The notes below the pieces were generated by a model. The model was not told the origin of the DNA. It did not search any database and was given only the letters and a program-made list of their open reading frames with translations. 64,000 nucleotides of DNA from Tumebacillus_A lipolyticus (GTDB lineage: Bacteria; Bacillota; Bacilli; Tumebacillales; Tumebacillaceae), in assembly GCF_042682745.1 (NCBI RefSeq), contig NZ_JBHUIO010000002.1, forward strand, positions 372,001-436,000. The letters are read 5' to 3'. The position numbers were made by a program, and so were the translations under genes. Of this stretch, positions 41,498 through 51,320 are shown piece after piece. Position 1 is the stretch's first letter; every line of letters starts with the position of its first letter.

Positions 41498-42811
41498 ATG
41501 ATTGCAAGTTTTATCGTTTCGTTTGTGATCTTGGCCTTATTGTATTACTTGAAAAGGAAAAAAGTAGGTTTTGGTAGTCGCGTCATTCTCGCGATGCTGC
41601 TCGGTGTCGCCGTCGGTGCCTTCTTCCAAGGAGACGCCATTAAAGTCGGCACGATCGGCACGATTTACGTCTCCCTGATCAAAATGATCGTCATGCCGCT
41701 GGTGATCGCGATGATCATCACTTCGGTCACCGCGCTGACCGATCCACAGCAGTTGAAAAAGTTAGGTGTGAAAACGGTCGCTCTGTTCCTCGCCACCACC
41801 GGGATCGCAGCGGTGATCGGCATCTTGGTCGCTCTGGTGATCGATCCAGGCGCAGGCGTCACCTTCGTCAAAGATGCTGCGTTTCAAGCGCGAGAAATTC
41901 CGACCTTCGACAAAGTGTTGCTTGATCTCATCCCGTCCAACCCGGTCAATGAGATGGCGAATGGCAAGGTCATTCCGGTCATCATCTTCTCCCTGTTCAT
42001 CGCGGTTGCCATCCTGATCGAGCGCGGGCGCAAACCGGAAAAAGTTCAACCGGTGATGGATTTCCTGAACTCTTTCGCCGCGATCATGTTCCGAGTGACC
42101 AAGCTGGTCATCGCGCTGACTCCATACGGCGTCTTCGGTTTGATGGCTTCAATGGCAGCCAAGTACGGCTTCTCGTCGCTGTTGCCGCTCGGTGAAGTGA
42201 TCCTTGCCGTCTATGTGGCTTGCCTGCTGCATTTTGTGATCACCTACGGCTCGCTCGTCACCTTCGTGGCTCGCGTCAACCCGTTCCGCTTCCTGAAGAA
42301 GATCTATCCGGTGATCACCGTCGCCTTCACGACGCGCAGCTCGTATGCCACTTTGCCGGTCAACCTTGAAGTGATCACCAAGCGCGTGAAAGTGTCGGAG
42401 AAGATCGCCTCCTTCGTCGCTCCGCTCGGCGCTACGATCAACATGAACGGATGCGGCGGTCTGTACCCTGCCATCGTGGCGATCTTTGTCGCCCGGGTCT
42501 TCGATATCGACCTCGTCTTCACCGATTATCTGCTGATCGTCGGCAGCGCGATGATCGCATCGATCGGTACGGCTGGCGTTCCGGGACCTGCTACCATCTC
42601 GACCACCGTCGTCCTCACTTCGCTCGGCTTGCCGCTGGAAGGTTTTGCACTGGTGCTCGGCATCGACGCGATCGTCGATATGGCGCGCACCGCAATCAAT
42701 GCGACCGGCACGACCGTCTCCTCGCTGATCATCGCCAACTCGGAAGGTGAGTTTGACCGCGAGGCGTTTAACACCGAAGTTGACGAAGAGCTCGACACCA
42801 AGATCGCATAA
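41498..42811 (+). CDS. Dicarboxylate/amino acid:cation symporter (DAACS family)
   Basis: 437 residues with about eight transmembrane helices and two re-entrant loops. The start MIASFIVSFVILALL, the MPLVIAMIITSVTAL helix, FTTRSSYATLPVNLE (serine-rich hairpin of glutamate transporters), GATINMNGCGGLYPAIVAIF (the NMNG substrate/cation motif) and a C-terminal DMARTAINATG all match the family. Substrates are Glu, Asp, C4-dicarboxylates or cystine. ATG 41498 is eight bases after AGGAGG. It is an independent plus-strand unit between two NRPS genes with its own promoter and terminator, so it is not cotranscribed with them. Confidence 0.92.
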   Translation: MIASFIVSFVILALLYYLKRKKVGFGSRVILAMLLGVAVGAFFQGDAIKVGTIGTIYVSLIKMIVMPLVIAMIITSVTALTDPQQLKKLGVKTVALFLATTGIAAVIGILVALVIDPGAGVTFVKDAAFQAREIPTFDKVLLDLIPSNPVNEMANGKVIPVIIFSLFIAVAILIERGRKPEKVQPVMDFLNSFAAIMFRVTKLVIALTPYGVFGLMASMAAKYGFSSLLPLGEVILAVYVACLLHFVITYGSLVTFVARVNPFRFLKKIYPVITVAFTTRSSYATLPVNLEVITKRVKVSEKIASFVAPLGATINMNGCGGLYPAIVAIFVARVFDIDLVFTDYLLIVGSAMIASIGTAGVPGPATISTTVVLTSLGLPLEGFALVLGIDAIVDMARTAINATGTTVSSLIIANSEGEFDREAFNTEVDEELDTKIA

Positions 42812-42858
42812 CTTCCTTCGAACTTATTGTCGATCATTCAAGCTCACTCGCTCACAAG

Positions 42859-42900
42859 CGAACGGCTCCCAAGATCTCTTGGGAGCCGTTCGTTGTTTTT
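42859..42900 (+). terminator. Terminator of the symporter gene
   Basis: CGAACGGCTCCCAAGA pairs with TCTTGGGAGCCGTTCG in a 16-pair stem, followed by TTGTTTTT on the plus strand. Confidence 0.85.
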
Positions 42901-42915
42901 ACGAGATTGTGCTCT

Positions 42916-45900
42916 TTATCCGTCGATGCGGTGCGCCTCGCGGGACAGTCTGCCGATGGCAGGCTTTTTCGGCTTGCTCTCGCGGCCGATCGACTCGTCC
43001 ACAATCTTGGCGAGCTCCGCGATCGTCGGGTTTTCAAACAGCCGCGCCACCGGCACTTCGACTTGGAACAGCTTGCGAACGCGGGTGACGATCTGCATCG
43101 CGAGCAGAGAATGTCCTCCCCGCTGAAAGAAATGATCATACACGCCCACTCGCTCGATGCCGAGCACTTCGCTCCACATCGACGCTAACTTCGCTTCGGT
43201 CGGGGTGCGCGGAGCTGTATAAGGCACCGTCGCATCGATTGCCTCAACTGTCGGTTGCGGCAAAGCGCGCAGGTCGATCTTGCCGTTTGGCAGCAGCGGG
43301 AACGAATCGAGCAGGACGAACGCAGACGGAATCATATAGTCGGGCAATTTTTGCTTCAACAGGTTGCGCAGGTCGGCGTCAGAAACGGCCGTGCTTGGGC
43401 CGATCAGGTAGGCGACCAATCGCACATCACCGCTGACATCTTCTCGGGCGATCACGACCGCCTCCCGGTGATCAGGATGCTCTTTGAGCACCGCTTCGAT
43501 CTCCCCAAGCTCGATCCGAAATCCGCGAATCTTCACCTGATGGTCCAACCTGCCCAGATATTCTAACGTCCCATCTGCCAAGAAGCGAACCAGATCTCCC
43601 GTCTTGTACAGACGCTCCCCGTGCGCAGTTGGGTGAAAAACAAATTTTTCTGCGGTCAGATCGGCACGGTTGTGATACCCGCGCGCCAATCCCAGCCCGC
43701 CGATATGCAGTTCGCCTGCCACCAGCGCCGGAACGGGGCGCATCTGGCCGTCAAGCACGAACGTTTGCAGGTTGGCGATCGGTCGTCCGATCGGAACGGA
43801 CCGCTTCGTCTCGCCTTTTTGACAGTCCCAGACGGTCGCATCGATCGTGCACTCGGTCGGTCCGTACAGGTTGTGCAACTTCGCGTCGAGCACTTGGAAG
43901 AAGCGTTCCTGCAGATCGATCGACAATGCTTCCCCGCCACAAAATACGTGCTTCAAGCTCTGACAGCTAGCGATCTCCGGCTCCTCCAACATCAGGCCGA
44001 GCATCGTCGGCACCAGCTGCAGCACGGTGATCTGTTGCGCTTTGACTGCGCTCACCAGATACCCGCTATCTCGATGCCCGCCCGGACGTGCGAGCACCAG
44101 CTGTGCTCCAGAGAGCAACGGTGCCCAAAACTCCCAGACGGACGCATCAAAGCCGATCGGCGTTTTCTGCAACACGCGATCACCCGCGCCCAGCGGATAT
44201 GCTTCCTGCATCCACAGCATGTGGTTGACGATCGCCCGATGCGGAATTTCAACGCCTTTCGGTCGTCCGGTAGAGCCTGACGTGTAGAGGATATAGGCCA
44301 GATGGTCGGGCGACACTTCAACGTCCAGATTGTGCTCTGGGTAGGTTGCGATACGCTCTTCGTCGCGATCCAAGCAGATCGCCGTCGCAGCTTGGATCGG
44401 AATCTTTGCGAGGAGAGCCTCCTGTGTCAACACGACTGGGACTGCTGTGTCTTCAGCGATCCAAGCGATTCGCTCCTCCGGGTAGGAGGGGTCGAGCGGC
44501 ACATAGGCACCGCCCGCTTTTAAGATCGCCAGCAAGCCCACCACAAGTTCAAGCGAACGCTCCATGCAGATTCCAACCGGCACATCGGCCCCCACGCCAA
44601 GCTCGCGCAGCTGATGCGCGACTCGATTGGACAGGCGGTTCAAGCGATCGTACGTCAACATTTGCCCTTCTAATGAGACGGCGACCGCTTCCGGCGTGAG
44701 TGCAACTTGCTGTTCGAGCAGCCGATGCAGGCGATCGGCTGTCACCGCGCCGACTTCCCCTTGCCATCCGAGCAACAGTTCCTGTTCGTTCGCGGTCAGC
44801 AGCGGAAGTGCATCCACCGAAGATGCGGGCGCCTCTGCGATGCTTGTGAGCAGCGTCTGAAAATGTCCGATCATTCGCTCGATCGTCGTTCGATCGAACA
44901 GCGATGTGCTGTACTCGAATACACCGTGTAGCTTTCCGCCCATCTCGCCCATCATCAGCGAGAGATCATACTGGGCAAACTGCTGCGGGAGCGCAATCGA
45001 CTCCAGCATTAGCTCTCCTGCTGCGATCTTTGCTCCTGCTGCTCCCAATGCGAGCGCGATCAGCCCCTCCTCTTTCCAAAGCGCAGCGGACTGATAATTG
45101 AACATCACATTGAACAGGGGCGGCGAGCTGAGATCGCGATCTGGCTGCAGTCGCTCGACCAAAAGCTGGAATGGAAAGTCTTGATGCTTGAGCGCGGTCA
45201 GCACATCTGCCCGCACTCGCTCGACCACCTCTACAAATGGCGCCTTCTGCACGATTTGACTGCGCAGCACCACCGGGTTGACAAAATAGCCCACCGTCTG
45301 GGAAAACTTAGCCGAACTGCGCCCCGCGCTGGGCGAGCCGATCACAAAATCTGCCTGTCCCGAATAGCGATACAACAGCACCTGAAACGCGGTGAGCATC
45401 ACCGTATAGAGCGTAACCCCCAGCTCTTTCGCCAGCGCATGCATTTGTTGCGTGATCTGCTCAGGCAGCTCGAACGCCTGCACAGCACCTGCCGAGTGCT
45501 GCACCGCAGGGCGCGTGCGATCGGTCGGCAGATCGAGCACCGGTACCTGTTCGAGCCGTTCCTGCCAATAGGACCAGAGGCGATCGCCCTCCTCCCCGCG
45601 CAACAGCTCTTGTTGCCAGCGCACATAGTCGAAATAGCTGTGATCGACCTCCGCTTTTCCATTCTCGGAATAATGCGCGCCCAACTCTTGCAACAACAAG
45701 CCGAACGACCAGAAGTCGACCGCGATATGGTGGGCGGTCACCTGCAAGAGGTGCTCCGTCTCTGAGATCTGCCAGAGGTGGACGCGCAGCAGTTGGCCGG
45801 TCGTAAAATCGAACGGGCGATTCGCTTCGGCGATCAGCTCTGCCCGCAGTTGATCTGCCGATAGCAGAGAAGCGTCCTTGACTACAACTGATGCCTCCGC

Positions 45901-48210
45901 TTGCGGCACCACCTTTTGGATCGGCTGGTCATCTTGCATTTCAACCGTAACCCGCAGCTGCGGATGCCTGGTCAACAGCTCTGCAAACGCAGCTTTCAAC
46001 TTTTGCACATCCAGCCGCTGAGCGATGCGAACCGTCTTGGAGATGTTGTACGCCGCGCTCTCTGGCGCCACGCTTTGCATGAAATAGAGCGACTTCTGAC
46101 CGAACGAAAGGAGAGACTCCGCTCGCTCCTCCGGCTCGACCGCTTCGAGCGGAGATCGGTCTGCACTTGCGTTCAGCTGCTCCGAGATCAGGCGGGAAAG
46201 CTCAGCTACGCTGGGGCCATCCAGAACGTCCGACATGGTCAGATCCACTGCAAACGTCACTTCTACGAGATGTTTGATCTCCACCGCCATCAGCGAGTCC
46301 ATTCCGTACGCATGCAACGAGCGATCGATCGGAAGCTGACCGGGTGTCACTTTTAAGATCTCAGCACATTCGCCAAGCAAGAAGTTCGCGATTGGCGCCT
46401 CCCGCTCGTTTGTCGGCAGTGCGAGCAGTTCGCCGAGGTTCAACTCGATCCGTTCGGACGCTTCGACAGCTGCGCCTGCCCCCATCGCCGCCTGCGCCAT
46501 CGCATCGTCTGCCACCACCTCTAACGTCCCGTTCAAAAAACGCTCTTTGCAAGCATGGCGTTGAATCTTTCCGGAGGACGTTTTCGGAATGCTCGCCGGT
46601 TTGATCAGCACCACCGCGTGCACCTGCAGCTGAAACTCTTCCGACACGCGCTTGCGAACTGCAGCGATGACCGCCTGATGATCGCCTTTTCGATGGGTGC
46701 GCTCGATCTCCTGAACGACGACCAGCCGCTCTTCTCCGCCGATCTCCACGGCAAAAGCTGCCCCGTTGCTGTTCTTGACGGCTGGATGGCTCTCCTGCAC
46801 GACAAACTCCACATCCTGCGGATAGTAGTTTCGCCCGCGGATGATCAACAGGTCTTTGATCCGTCCGGTCAGATAGATCTGACCCTCTTTCCTAAATCCT
46901 AAATCTCCCGTTCGCAAAAACGGTCCGTCTCCCGAATCGGCCAGCGCGGCGCAGAACGTCTCCTCCGTCTGTTGCTCGCGATTCCAGTACCCGATCGCGA
47001 TGTTCGGGCCTTTGACCCAGACCTCGCCAACCTGCCCGTCTGCACATGCCGTTTTCGAAGCGGCATCGACGATCAGCAGCTGTTGCCCCTTGCGGTCGCC
47101 TCGCCCGCTGCTCACCATCAACCGCGAGTCTGCTTCCGCTGTCGTTGCAACCGCTCGATTTTGCGCCAGCGCGTCCGCCTCGATCCGCTCGATCTGCGGA
47201 GTGTGACCGACCGTGCCTCCCGATACGAAAAGCGTCGCTTCTGCCAACCCATAGCAGGGGTAGAATGCCTCTTCCTTAAATCCGCAGGGCGCAAAAAACT
47301 CGGCGAACCGTTTGAGCGTCTCCGCGCGGACAGGCTCTGCCCCGGTGAACGCATTTTCCCAGCTGCTGAGGTCGAGCCCATCCCGCTGCTCCGGCGTTAT
47401 CTTCTGCAAACAAAGCTCGTAGGCAAAGTTCGGCCCGCCGCTCACCGTCGCTTTCGTCTCGGAGATCGCCTGCAGCCAGCGGAGCGGTTTTTGAATAAAA
47501 TCGACCGGTGCCATCAGCATCATCGGATACCCGGTGAACAGCGGCTGCAAGATCCCACCGATCAGCCCCATGTCATGATAGGGGGGCAACCAGACCACGC
47601 CCCGGCTCTCGGCTGTCGTCCCAAACGCCTCTTCGATCATCTCCAAATTGTGCAACAAGTTGCCATGTGTCAACATCACCCCTTTGGGTGTCGATGTGGA
47701 GCCTGACGTGTACTGCAGGAACGCAAGGCTCTCCATCCCGACATCAGGCTCAAGCCACAGCTCGGCCAGCGAGCGATCGGTCGCATCTGCGACCAGCCAG
47801 CGGAGCGCCTCCATCTCGGGCGACTCTGCAAATCGCTTTTCGATGCCAGCCAAGATCGTCTCTGTCGTCAGGGCAAACTTCGCCTCCGCATCGGCGACGA
47901 CCGCTTGCAGTCGTCCGAGATTGCCGTTTTGGCGTGGAGGATAGGCGGGAACTGCCACAACCCCTCCGTACAAACAGCCAAAAAAGGCGGTCACATACTC
48001 GATCCCCGTCGGATACAGCAACAGCGCTCGCTCCCCGGTCGCGCCTTTCGCCTGCAGCCATGCGCCGATCGCTCGCGCACGCAGATCGAGCTCTCCATAG
48101 GTCAGCTCTATTCTTGTATCCTCTCCCCAAAACGAGTATGCAATTTGCTCTGGCTGTTCTGCCGCACGGCGCATCAGCAGGCCAACCAGCGAATCCACTC
48201 CACCGATCAT
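42916..48210 (-). CDS. FAAL-ACP-C-A-PCP lipopeptide initiation NRPS
   Basis: 1764 residues. About 1-570 is a fatty-acyl-AMP ligase (LLLYPTGIEYVTAFFGCLYG, LQYTSGSTSTPKGVMLTH, GRIKDLLIIRGRNYYPQDVE). An ACP follows (LHAYGMDSLMAVEI near 640), a C domain (LLSFGQKSLYFMQ, HHIAVDFWS), an A domain (YTSGSTGRPKGVEIPH) and a PCP ending GGHSLLAMQI. The C motif has DF instead of the usual DG. The A-domain code reads D-A-W-Q-F-G-L-I-D-K, which from memory is a glutamine-type code. There is no thioesterase, so the chain is probably passed to the three-module NRPS. ATG 48210 follows GGGGAGG. It initiates an N-acyl peptide. Confidence 0.92.
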   Translation of the reverse strand: MIGGVDSLVGLLMRRAAEQPEQIAYSFWGEDTRIELTYGELDLRARAIGAWLQAKGATGERALLLYPTGIEYVTAFFGCLYGGVVAVPAYPPRQNGNLGRLQAVVADAEAKFALTTETILAGIEKRFAESPEMEALRWLVADATDRSLAELWLEPDVGMESLAFLQYTSGSTSTPKGVMLTHGNLLHNLEMIEEAFGTTAESRGVVWLPPYHDMGLIGGILQPLFTGYPMMLMAPVDFIQKPLRWLQAISETKATVSGGPNFAYELCLQKITPEQRDGLDLSSWENAFTGAEPVRAETLKRFAEFFAPCGFKEEAFYPCYGLAEATLFVSGGTVGHTPQIERIEADALAQNRAVATTAEADSRLMVSSGRGDRKGQQLLIVDAASKTACADGQVGEVWVKGPNIAIGYWNREQQTEETFCAALADSGDGPFLRTGDLGFRKEGQIYLTGRIKDLLIIRGRNYYPQDVEFVVQESHPAVKNSNGAAFAVEIGGEERLVVVQEIERTHRKGDHQAVIAAVRKRVSEEFQLQVHAVVLIKPASIPKTSSGKIQRHACKERFLNGTLEVVADDAMAQAAMGAGAAVEASERIELNLGELLALPTNEREAPIANFLLGECAEILKVTPGQLPIDRSLHAYGMDSLMAVEIKHLVEVTFAVDLTMSDVLDGPSVAELSRLISEQLNASADRSPLEAVEPEERAESLLSFGQKSLYFMQSVAPESAAYNISKTVRIAQRLDVQKLKAAFAELLTRHPQLRVTVEMQDDQPIQKVVPQAEASVVVKDASLLSADQLRAELIAEANRPFDFTTGQLLRVHLWQISETEHLLQVTAHHIAVDFWSFGLLLQELGAHYSENGKAEVDHSYFDYVRWQQELLRGEEGDRLWSYWQERLEQVPVLDLPTDRTRPAVQHSAGAVQAFELPEQITQQMHALAKELGVTLYTVMLTAFQVLLYRYSGQADFVIGSPSAGRSSAKFSQTVGYFVNPVVLRSQIVQKAPFVEVVERVRADVLTALKHQDFPFQLLVERLQPDRDLSSPPLFNVMFNYQSAALWKEEGLIALALGAAGAKIAAGELMLESIALPQQFAQYDLSLMMGEMGGKLHGVFEYSTSLFDRTTIERMIGHFQTLLTSIAEAPASSVDALPLLTANEQELLLGWQGEVGAVTADRLHRLLEQQVALTPEAVAVSLEGQMLTYDRLNRLSNRVAHQLRELGVGADVPVGICMERSLELVVGLLAILKAGGAYVPLDPSYPEERIAWIAEDTAVPVVLTQEALLAKIPIQAATAICLDRDEERIATYPEHNLDVEVSPDHLAYILYTSGSTGRPKGVEIPHRAIVNHMLWMQEAYPLGAGDRVLQKTPIGFDASVWEFWAPLLSGAQLVLARPGGHRDSGYLVSAVKAQQITVLQLVPTMLGLMLEEPEIASCQSLKHVFCGGEALSIDLQERFFQVLDAKLHNLYGPTECTIDATVWDCQKGETKRSVPIGRPIANLQTFVLDGQMRPVPALVAGELHIGGLGLARGYHNRADLTAEKFVFHPTAHGERLYKTGDLVRFLADGTLEYLGRLDHQVKIRGFRIELGEIEAVLKEHPDHREAVVIAREDVSGDVRLVAYLIGPSTAVSDADLRNLLKQKLPDYMIPSAFVLLDSFPLLPNGKIDLRALPQPTVEAIDATVPYTAPRTPTEAKLASMWSEVLGIERVGVYDHFFQRGGHSLLAMQIVTRVRKLFQVEVPVARLFENPTIAELAKIVDESIGRESKPKKPAIGRLSREAHRIDG

Positions 48211-48433
48211 CGATCGTTCAACCTCCCCGATTTACATACTTCATACATATTACAACCTACAGTGCGAAACCTCCTCTTTCCAGCTGCACACCTTTTCATT
48301 TCAACAGCGGTTCGCCGCGCATCTGCCGAGCATTAGGAATCCTTATGATACTCATAAAATCTTCCGATTTAATAAAGAAATCGAACCACGCTATACTCAA
48401 ACTACAAAATGTTGTAGGAAGAAGTGATCTAGC

Positions 48434-49429
48434 ATGACAGCTTTCACAAAGACTCACATCAGCGAACGCCCCGCGCTCGCCTTTGCGCTCGGCATCCTCT
48501 TCACCCTGTTGCTCTCCCTGCTCGGATTTGCGCTGGCGCAATTGCCAGGGCTCGATCATATCGGCCCGCTCGCCTGTGCGATCTTGCTCGCCATCCTCTA
48601 TCGGCAAAAATTTGGCTATCCTGAAGCGGTGCGCACCGGCGTTCAGTTCTCCTCCAAGCGACTGCTGCGCATCGCCATCATCCTCTACGGATTAAAGCTG
48701 AATCTCGACCTGATGCTCAGCCAAGGGCTTCCCTTGTTAGCGCTCGACGCTCTGGTGATCCTTTTCGCGATCACCCTCTCGATCTTGCTCGCCAAGTGGT
48801 GGAAAGCGGACGCTTCCCTCACGCTGCTGCTCGGCATCGGCACCGGCATCTGCGGTGCTGCTGCGATTGCGGCAGTCTCTCCGATCTTGCGAACCAAACA
48901 GGAGGATTCGGCCCTCTCCGTCGGGATCATCGCGATGATCGGCACCCTGTTCTCAGTCGGTTACATCCTCTTGCTTCCGCTGCTTCCGATCTCAGCTGAA
49001 GCGTACGGGATCTGGTCGGGGCTGACCTTGCATGAGCTTGCACATGTCGCGCTCGCCGCCGCCCCCGCTGGGCAGGATGCGCTGGCGCTCGCCTTGTTGG
49101 CAAAATTGGGGCGCGTCCTGCTCCTCGTTCCCTTTTCCTTCCTGCTGCTCTTCTGGCAACGGAAAAAGGGAGGCAGCTCCGCGCCGGTTGAATTTCCGTG
49201 GTTTTTGCTCGGCTTTCTGGCGATGAGCGTCATCGGCACGTTGATTCTGCTGCCCGCAAGCATGCTCAGCGCGCTCTCGACGCTGACCACCCTGTTGCTG
49301 GCGATGGCGATGGTCGGGCTGGGTCTAAACGTTGCCCTGCGCGATCTGCGCAGCAAAGCGGGTCGCCCCCTGCTGATCATCATCGTCACCTCGCTGTTGC
49401 TCTCGCTCGGAGTACTGCTCTTGGTGTGA
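48434..49429 (+). CDS. YeiH-family (UPF0324) putative sulfate/sulfonate exporter
   Basis: 331 residues with about ten hydrophobic helices. The family signatures ALAFALGILFTLLLSLLGF, AIILYGLKLNLDLMLS, GIGTGICGAAAIAAVSPILR and the SGLTLHELAHVALAA block are clear. Homologues are predicted sulfate or sulfite-related exporters; transport direction and substrate are not proven. It diverges from the FAAL-NRPS across a 223-base gap that probably holds both promoters. ATG 48434 is used, preceded by GGAAGAAGTGA. A bidirectional terminator follows. Confidence 0.85.
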   Translation: MTAFTKTHISERPALAFALGILFTLLLSLLGFALAQLPGLDHIGPLACAILLAILYRQKFGYPEAVRTGVQFSSKRLLRIAIILYGLKLNLDLMLSQGLPLLALDALVILFAITLSILLAKWWKADASLTLLLGIGTGICGAAAIAAVSPILRTKQEDSALSVGIIAMIGTLFSVGYILLLPLLPISAEAYGIWSGLTLHELAHVALAAAPAGQDALALALLAKLGRVLLLVPFSFLLLFWQRKKGGSSAPVEFPWFLLGFLAMSVIGTLILLPASMLSALSTLTTLLLAMAMVGLGLNVALRDLRSKAGRPLLIIIVTSLLLSLGVLLLV

Positions 49430-49522
49430 GATCGACACGATGTCGCTGAGACGGCGCGATCTGCCACTACCGCTCACCCCCTTCGAACTATCGAGTCGAT
49501 GAAACGGCGAGCTGCTGAGAAT

Positions 49523-49566
49523 CAAAAAAAGAGCGCATTCAGCCTTTACGGCCATGCGCTCTTTTC
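49523..49566. terminator. Bidirectional terminator between YeiH and GNAT genes
   Basis: AAAAAGAGCGCAT pairs with ATGCGCTCTTTT around 15 bases, with A-run and T-run on opposite flanks, in a convergent gap. Confidence 0.85.
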
Positions 49567-49626
49567 TGATTGGAACAACGATAGCGGAGGGCGATTTCTC
49601 AGCCTCTCTCCTCGTTGTGGGTTCGA

Positions 49627-50073
49627 TTACCCGATCTGCTTGATAAACAGGACACGGCTCTGCCCTTGGCCGTCATAATCTTCGGCCACCCGCTCGACCG
49701 CAAAGCCCATCCGCTTGTGAAAGGAGATCGACCCTTCGTTTACCGGGGAGGTGATGCAGCGAACCTTCCGACAGCCTTTCTCGACCGCTCGCTCAAAAAA
49801 GAGCTGATACAAGCGGTTGCCCAGCTGCTGTTTTCGATAGTTCGGATCGACCCCGACAAAATGGATGTACGCCTCGTCTGGAGCTGTTTGCGAGACCAGG
49901 CCGACCAAAAAGGCGACGATCTTTCCCTCATCTTCCACCACGAAGCTCGTGTCTTGGAAATGGATAAAAAATAGCTTCGGAAGCATGGCTGCCATCTGCC
50001 GGCCGCCCCACCACTCATCGATGACCGAGATGACCTCCCGATAATCTTCCTCTCGAATCGCTCGCACCTGCAT
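49627..50073 (-). CDS. GNAT-family N-acetyltransferase
   Basis: 148 residues: MQVRAIREEDYREVISVID at the start, FVVEDEGKIVAFLVGLVS, YIHFVGVDPNYRKQQLGNRL (acetyl-CoA loop), then NEGSISFHKRMGF near the C-terminus. Domain order is normal GNAT, and the substrate is unknown. ATG 50073 is eight bases after GAGGAG. It ends the minus-strand run that begins with the pel genes, 12 bases after the DUF1450 stop. Confidence 0.85.
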   Translation of the reverse strand: MQVRAIREEDYREVISVIDEWWGGRQMAAMLPKLFFIHFQDTSFVVEDEGKIVAFLVGLVSQTAPDEAYIHFVGVDPNYRKQQLGNRLYQLFFERAVEKGCRKVRCITSPVNEGSISFHKRMGFAVERVAEDYDGQGQSRVLFIKQIG

Positions 50074-50085
50074 GTAGGACACTCC

Positions 50086-50385
50086 TCACTCCGTTTTCGT
50101 CTCTCCATCCAAAATCTGTTTCGCATCGGCCAGCCCTTGACGGTGGTTTTCAATATACGCTACGATCTGATCTTTTAATTCGCTTACCGAGTTGGCATAG
50201 AGAAAATCATCATTGATCACCACATACGCATAGCGGATACAGATTCCACAGCGATCCAAACACCCGTCCGGTTCGATCGAAAGCTCCGGATAGGTCGCAG
50301 ATAGCCAATCGATCGTCGCAATGTCATCCAAAAACATATTGCTCGAACAGCACTCCAGCACAAACTGCTTCTCCACTTCAGTCAC
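50086..50385 (-). CDS. DUF1450 family protein (YuzB-like)
   Basis: 99 residues with CCSSNM near the start and GCLDRCGICIRYAYVVINDD in the middle, which match the thioredoxin-like DUF1450/YuzB family and its CxxC. Function unknown; the cysteines suggest redox or metal binding. The ATG follows ribosome-site GGAGG a few bases after the RluA stop, so it is cotranscribed. Confidence 0.8.
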   Translation of the reverse strand: MTEVEKQFVLECCSSNMFLDDIATIDWLSATYPELSIEPDGCLDRCGICIRYAYVVINDDFLYANSVSELKDQIVAYIENHRQGLADAKQILDGETKTE

Positions 50386-50387
50386 GG

Positions 50388-51311
50388 TCAGTCCTCCCTT
50401 TCCTCACTGTTCCCTTTTAGCCTTTCGACCAGCCGACACATATCCTCCGGCAAAGGGGATTGAAACAGCATCTTCTCACCTGAGCGCGGATGGACGAATC
50501 CGAGAAGTTTTGCGTGCAGCGCTTGCCGTTCGATCCATCGCTGATCATCTGTCGTCCCGTACATCGCATCCCCGAACAGCGGATGGCCGAGATGCTTCAT
50601 ATGCACTCGTATCTGGTGCGTTCTGCCCGTATGCAGCTTCAGATCGACCTGCGTGCCCTCCGCGAAACGGTCGGTCACCCGGTATTCGGTGCTCGCCTCC
50701 TGCCCGTCCGCTCGAACCTCACGCACTCGAAAATCGTCATCGTTGCGGCCGATCGGTCCGACGACCAAGCCCTCGTCCCGCTCAAGCACACCATTCACGA
50801 TCGCCGTATAGGCACGGTCGATCGTGCGCTCCATCATCTGGCGGCTCAACAGCTGATGCGCATGGTGGTTTTTGGCGATCACCAACAGGCCAGAAGTCCA
50901 CTGGTCGATCCGATGGACGGGACGAAAGCGAGCGACGATGCCCCGCTGCTGCCAATCGTAGACCACACCGTTGGCGAGCGTGCCCGTCCAATGGCCTGAC
51001 GTCGGGTGCACGATCAGACCTGCTCGCTTTTCCACCACCAGCACGTCCTCATCCTCAAACACGTTTTGAAAGGGGATCGGCTCCGGCAGGATGTCGACCG
51101 ACTCTTCTGCCGGCAGGATCAGGCGCAGGTGATCGCCTTCTGCCAACCGCCACGAGAGCCAGATCGGTTCGCCGTTCACCAGCACCCCTTGCGCTGCGAC
51201 CAGCTTGCGAATGACGCGACGCGACATGTGCAATCGCTTTTGCAGCACCTCTTTGATCTGCTTTCCCGCCCATTCCTGATCGATCGTCAGCGCATACAAC
51301 TCATCCTTCAT
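50388..51311 (-). CDS. RluA-family pseudouridine synthase
   Basis: 307 residues. An N-terminal S4 domain (KEVLQKRLHMSRRVIRKL ... VLVNGEPI) precedes the catalytic domain with HRIDQWTSGLLVIAKN, where the catalytic Asp of HRxD sits near residue 130, then KLHTGRTHQIRVHMKHLGHP. It pseudouridylates rRNA or tRNA; the site cannot be named. ATG 51311 follows GGAGGAG; a TTG precedes it. It lies ten bases past the pelG stop in the same direction. Confidence 0.93.
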   Translation of the reverse strand: MKDELYALTIDQEWAGKQIKEVLQKRLHMSRRVIRKLVAAQGVLVNGEPIWLSWRLAEGDHLRLILPAEESVDILPEPIPFQNVFEDEDVLVVEKRAGLIVHPTSGHWTGTLANGVVYDWQQRGIVARFRPVHRIDQWTSGLLVIAKNHHAHQLLSRQMMERTIDRAYTAIVNGVLERDEGLVVGPIGRNDDDFRVREVRADGQEASTEYRVTDRFAEGTQVDLKLHTGRTHQIRVHMKHLGHPLFGDAMYGTTDDQRWIERQALHAKLLGFVHPRSGEKMLFQSPLPEDMCRLVERLKGNSEERED

Positions 51312-51320
51312 CAAAAGAGT

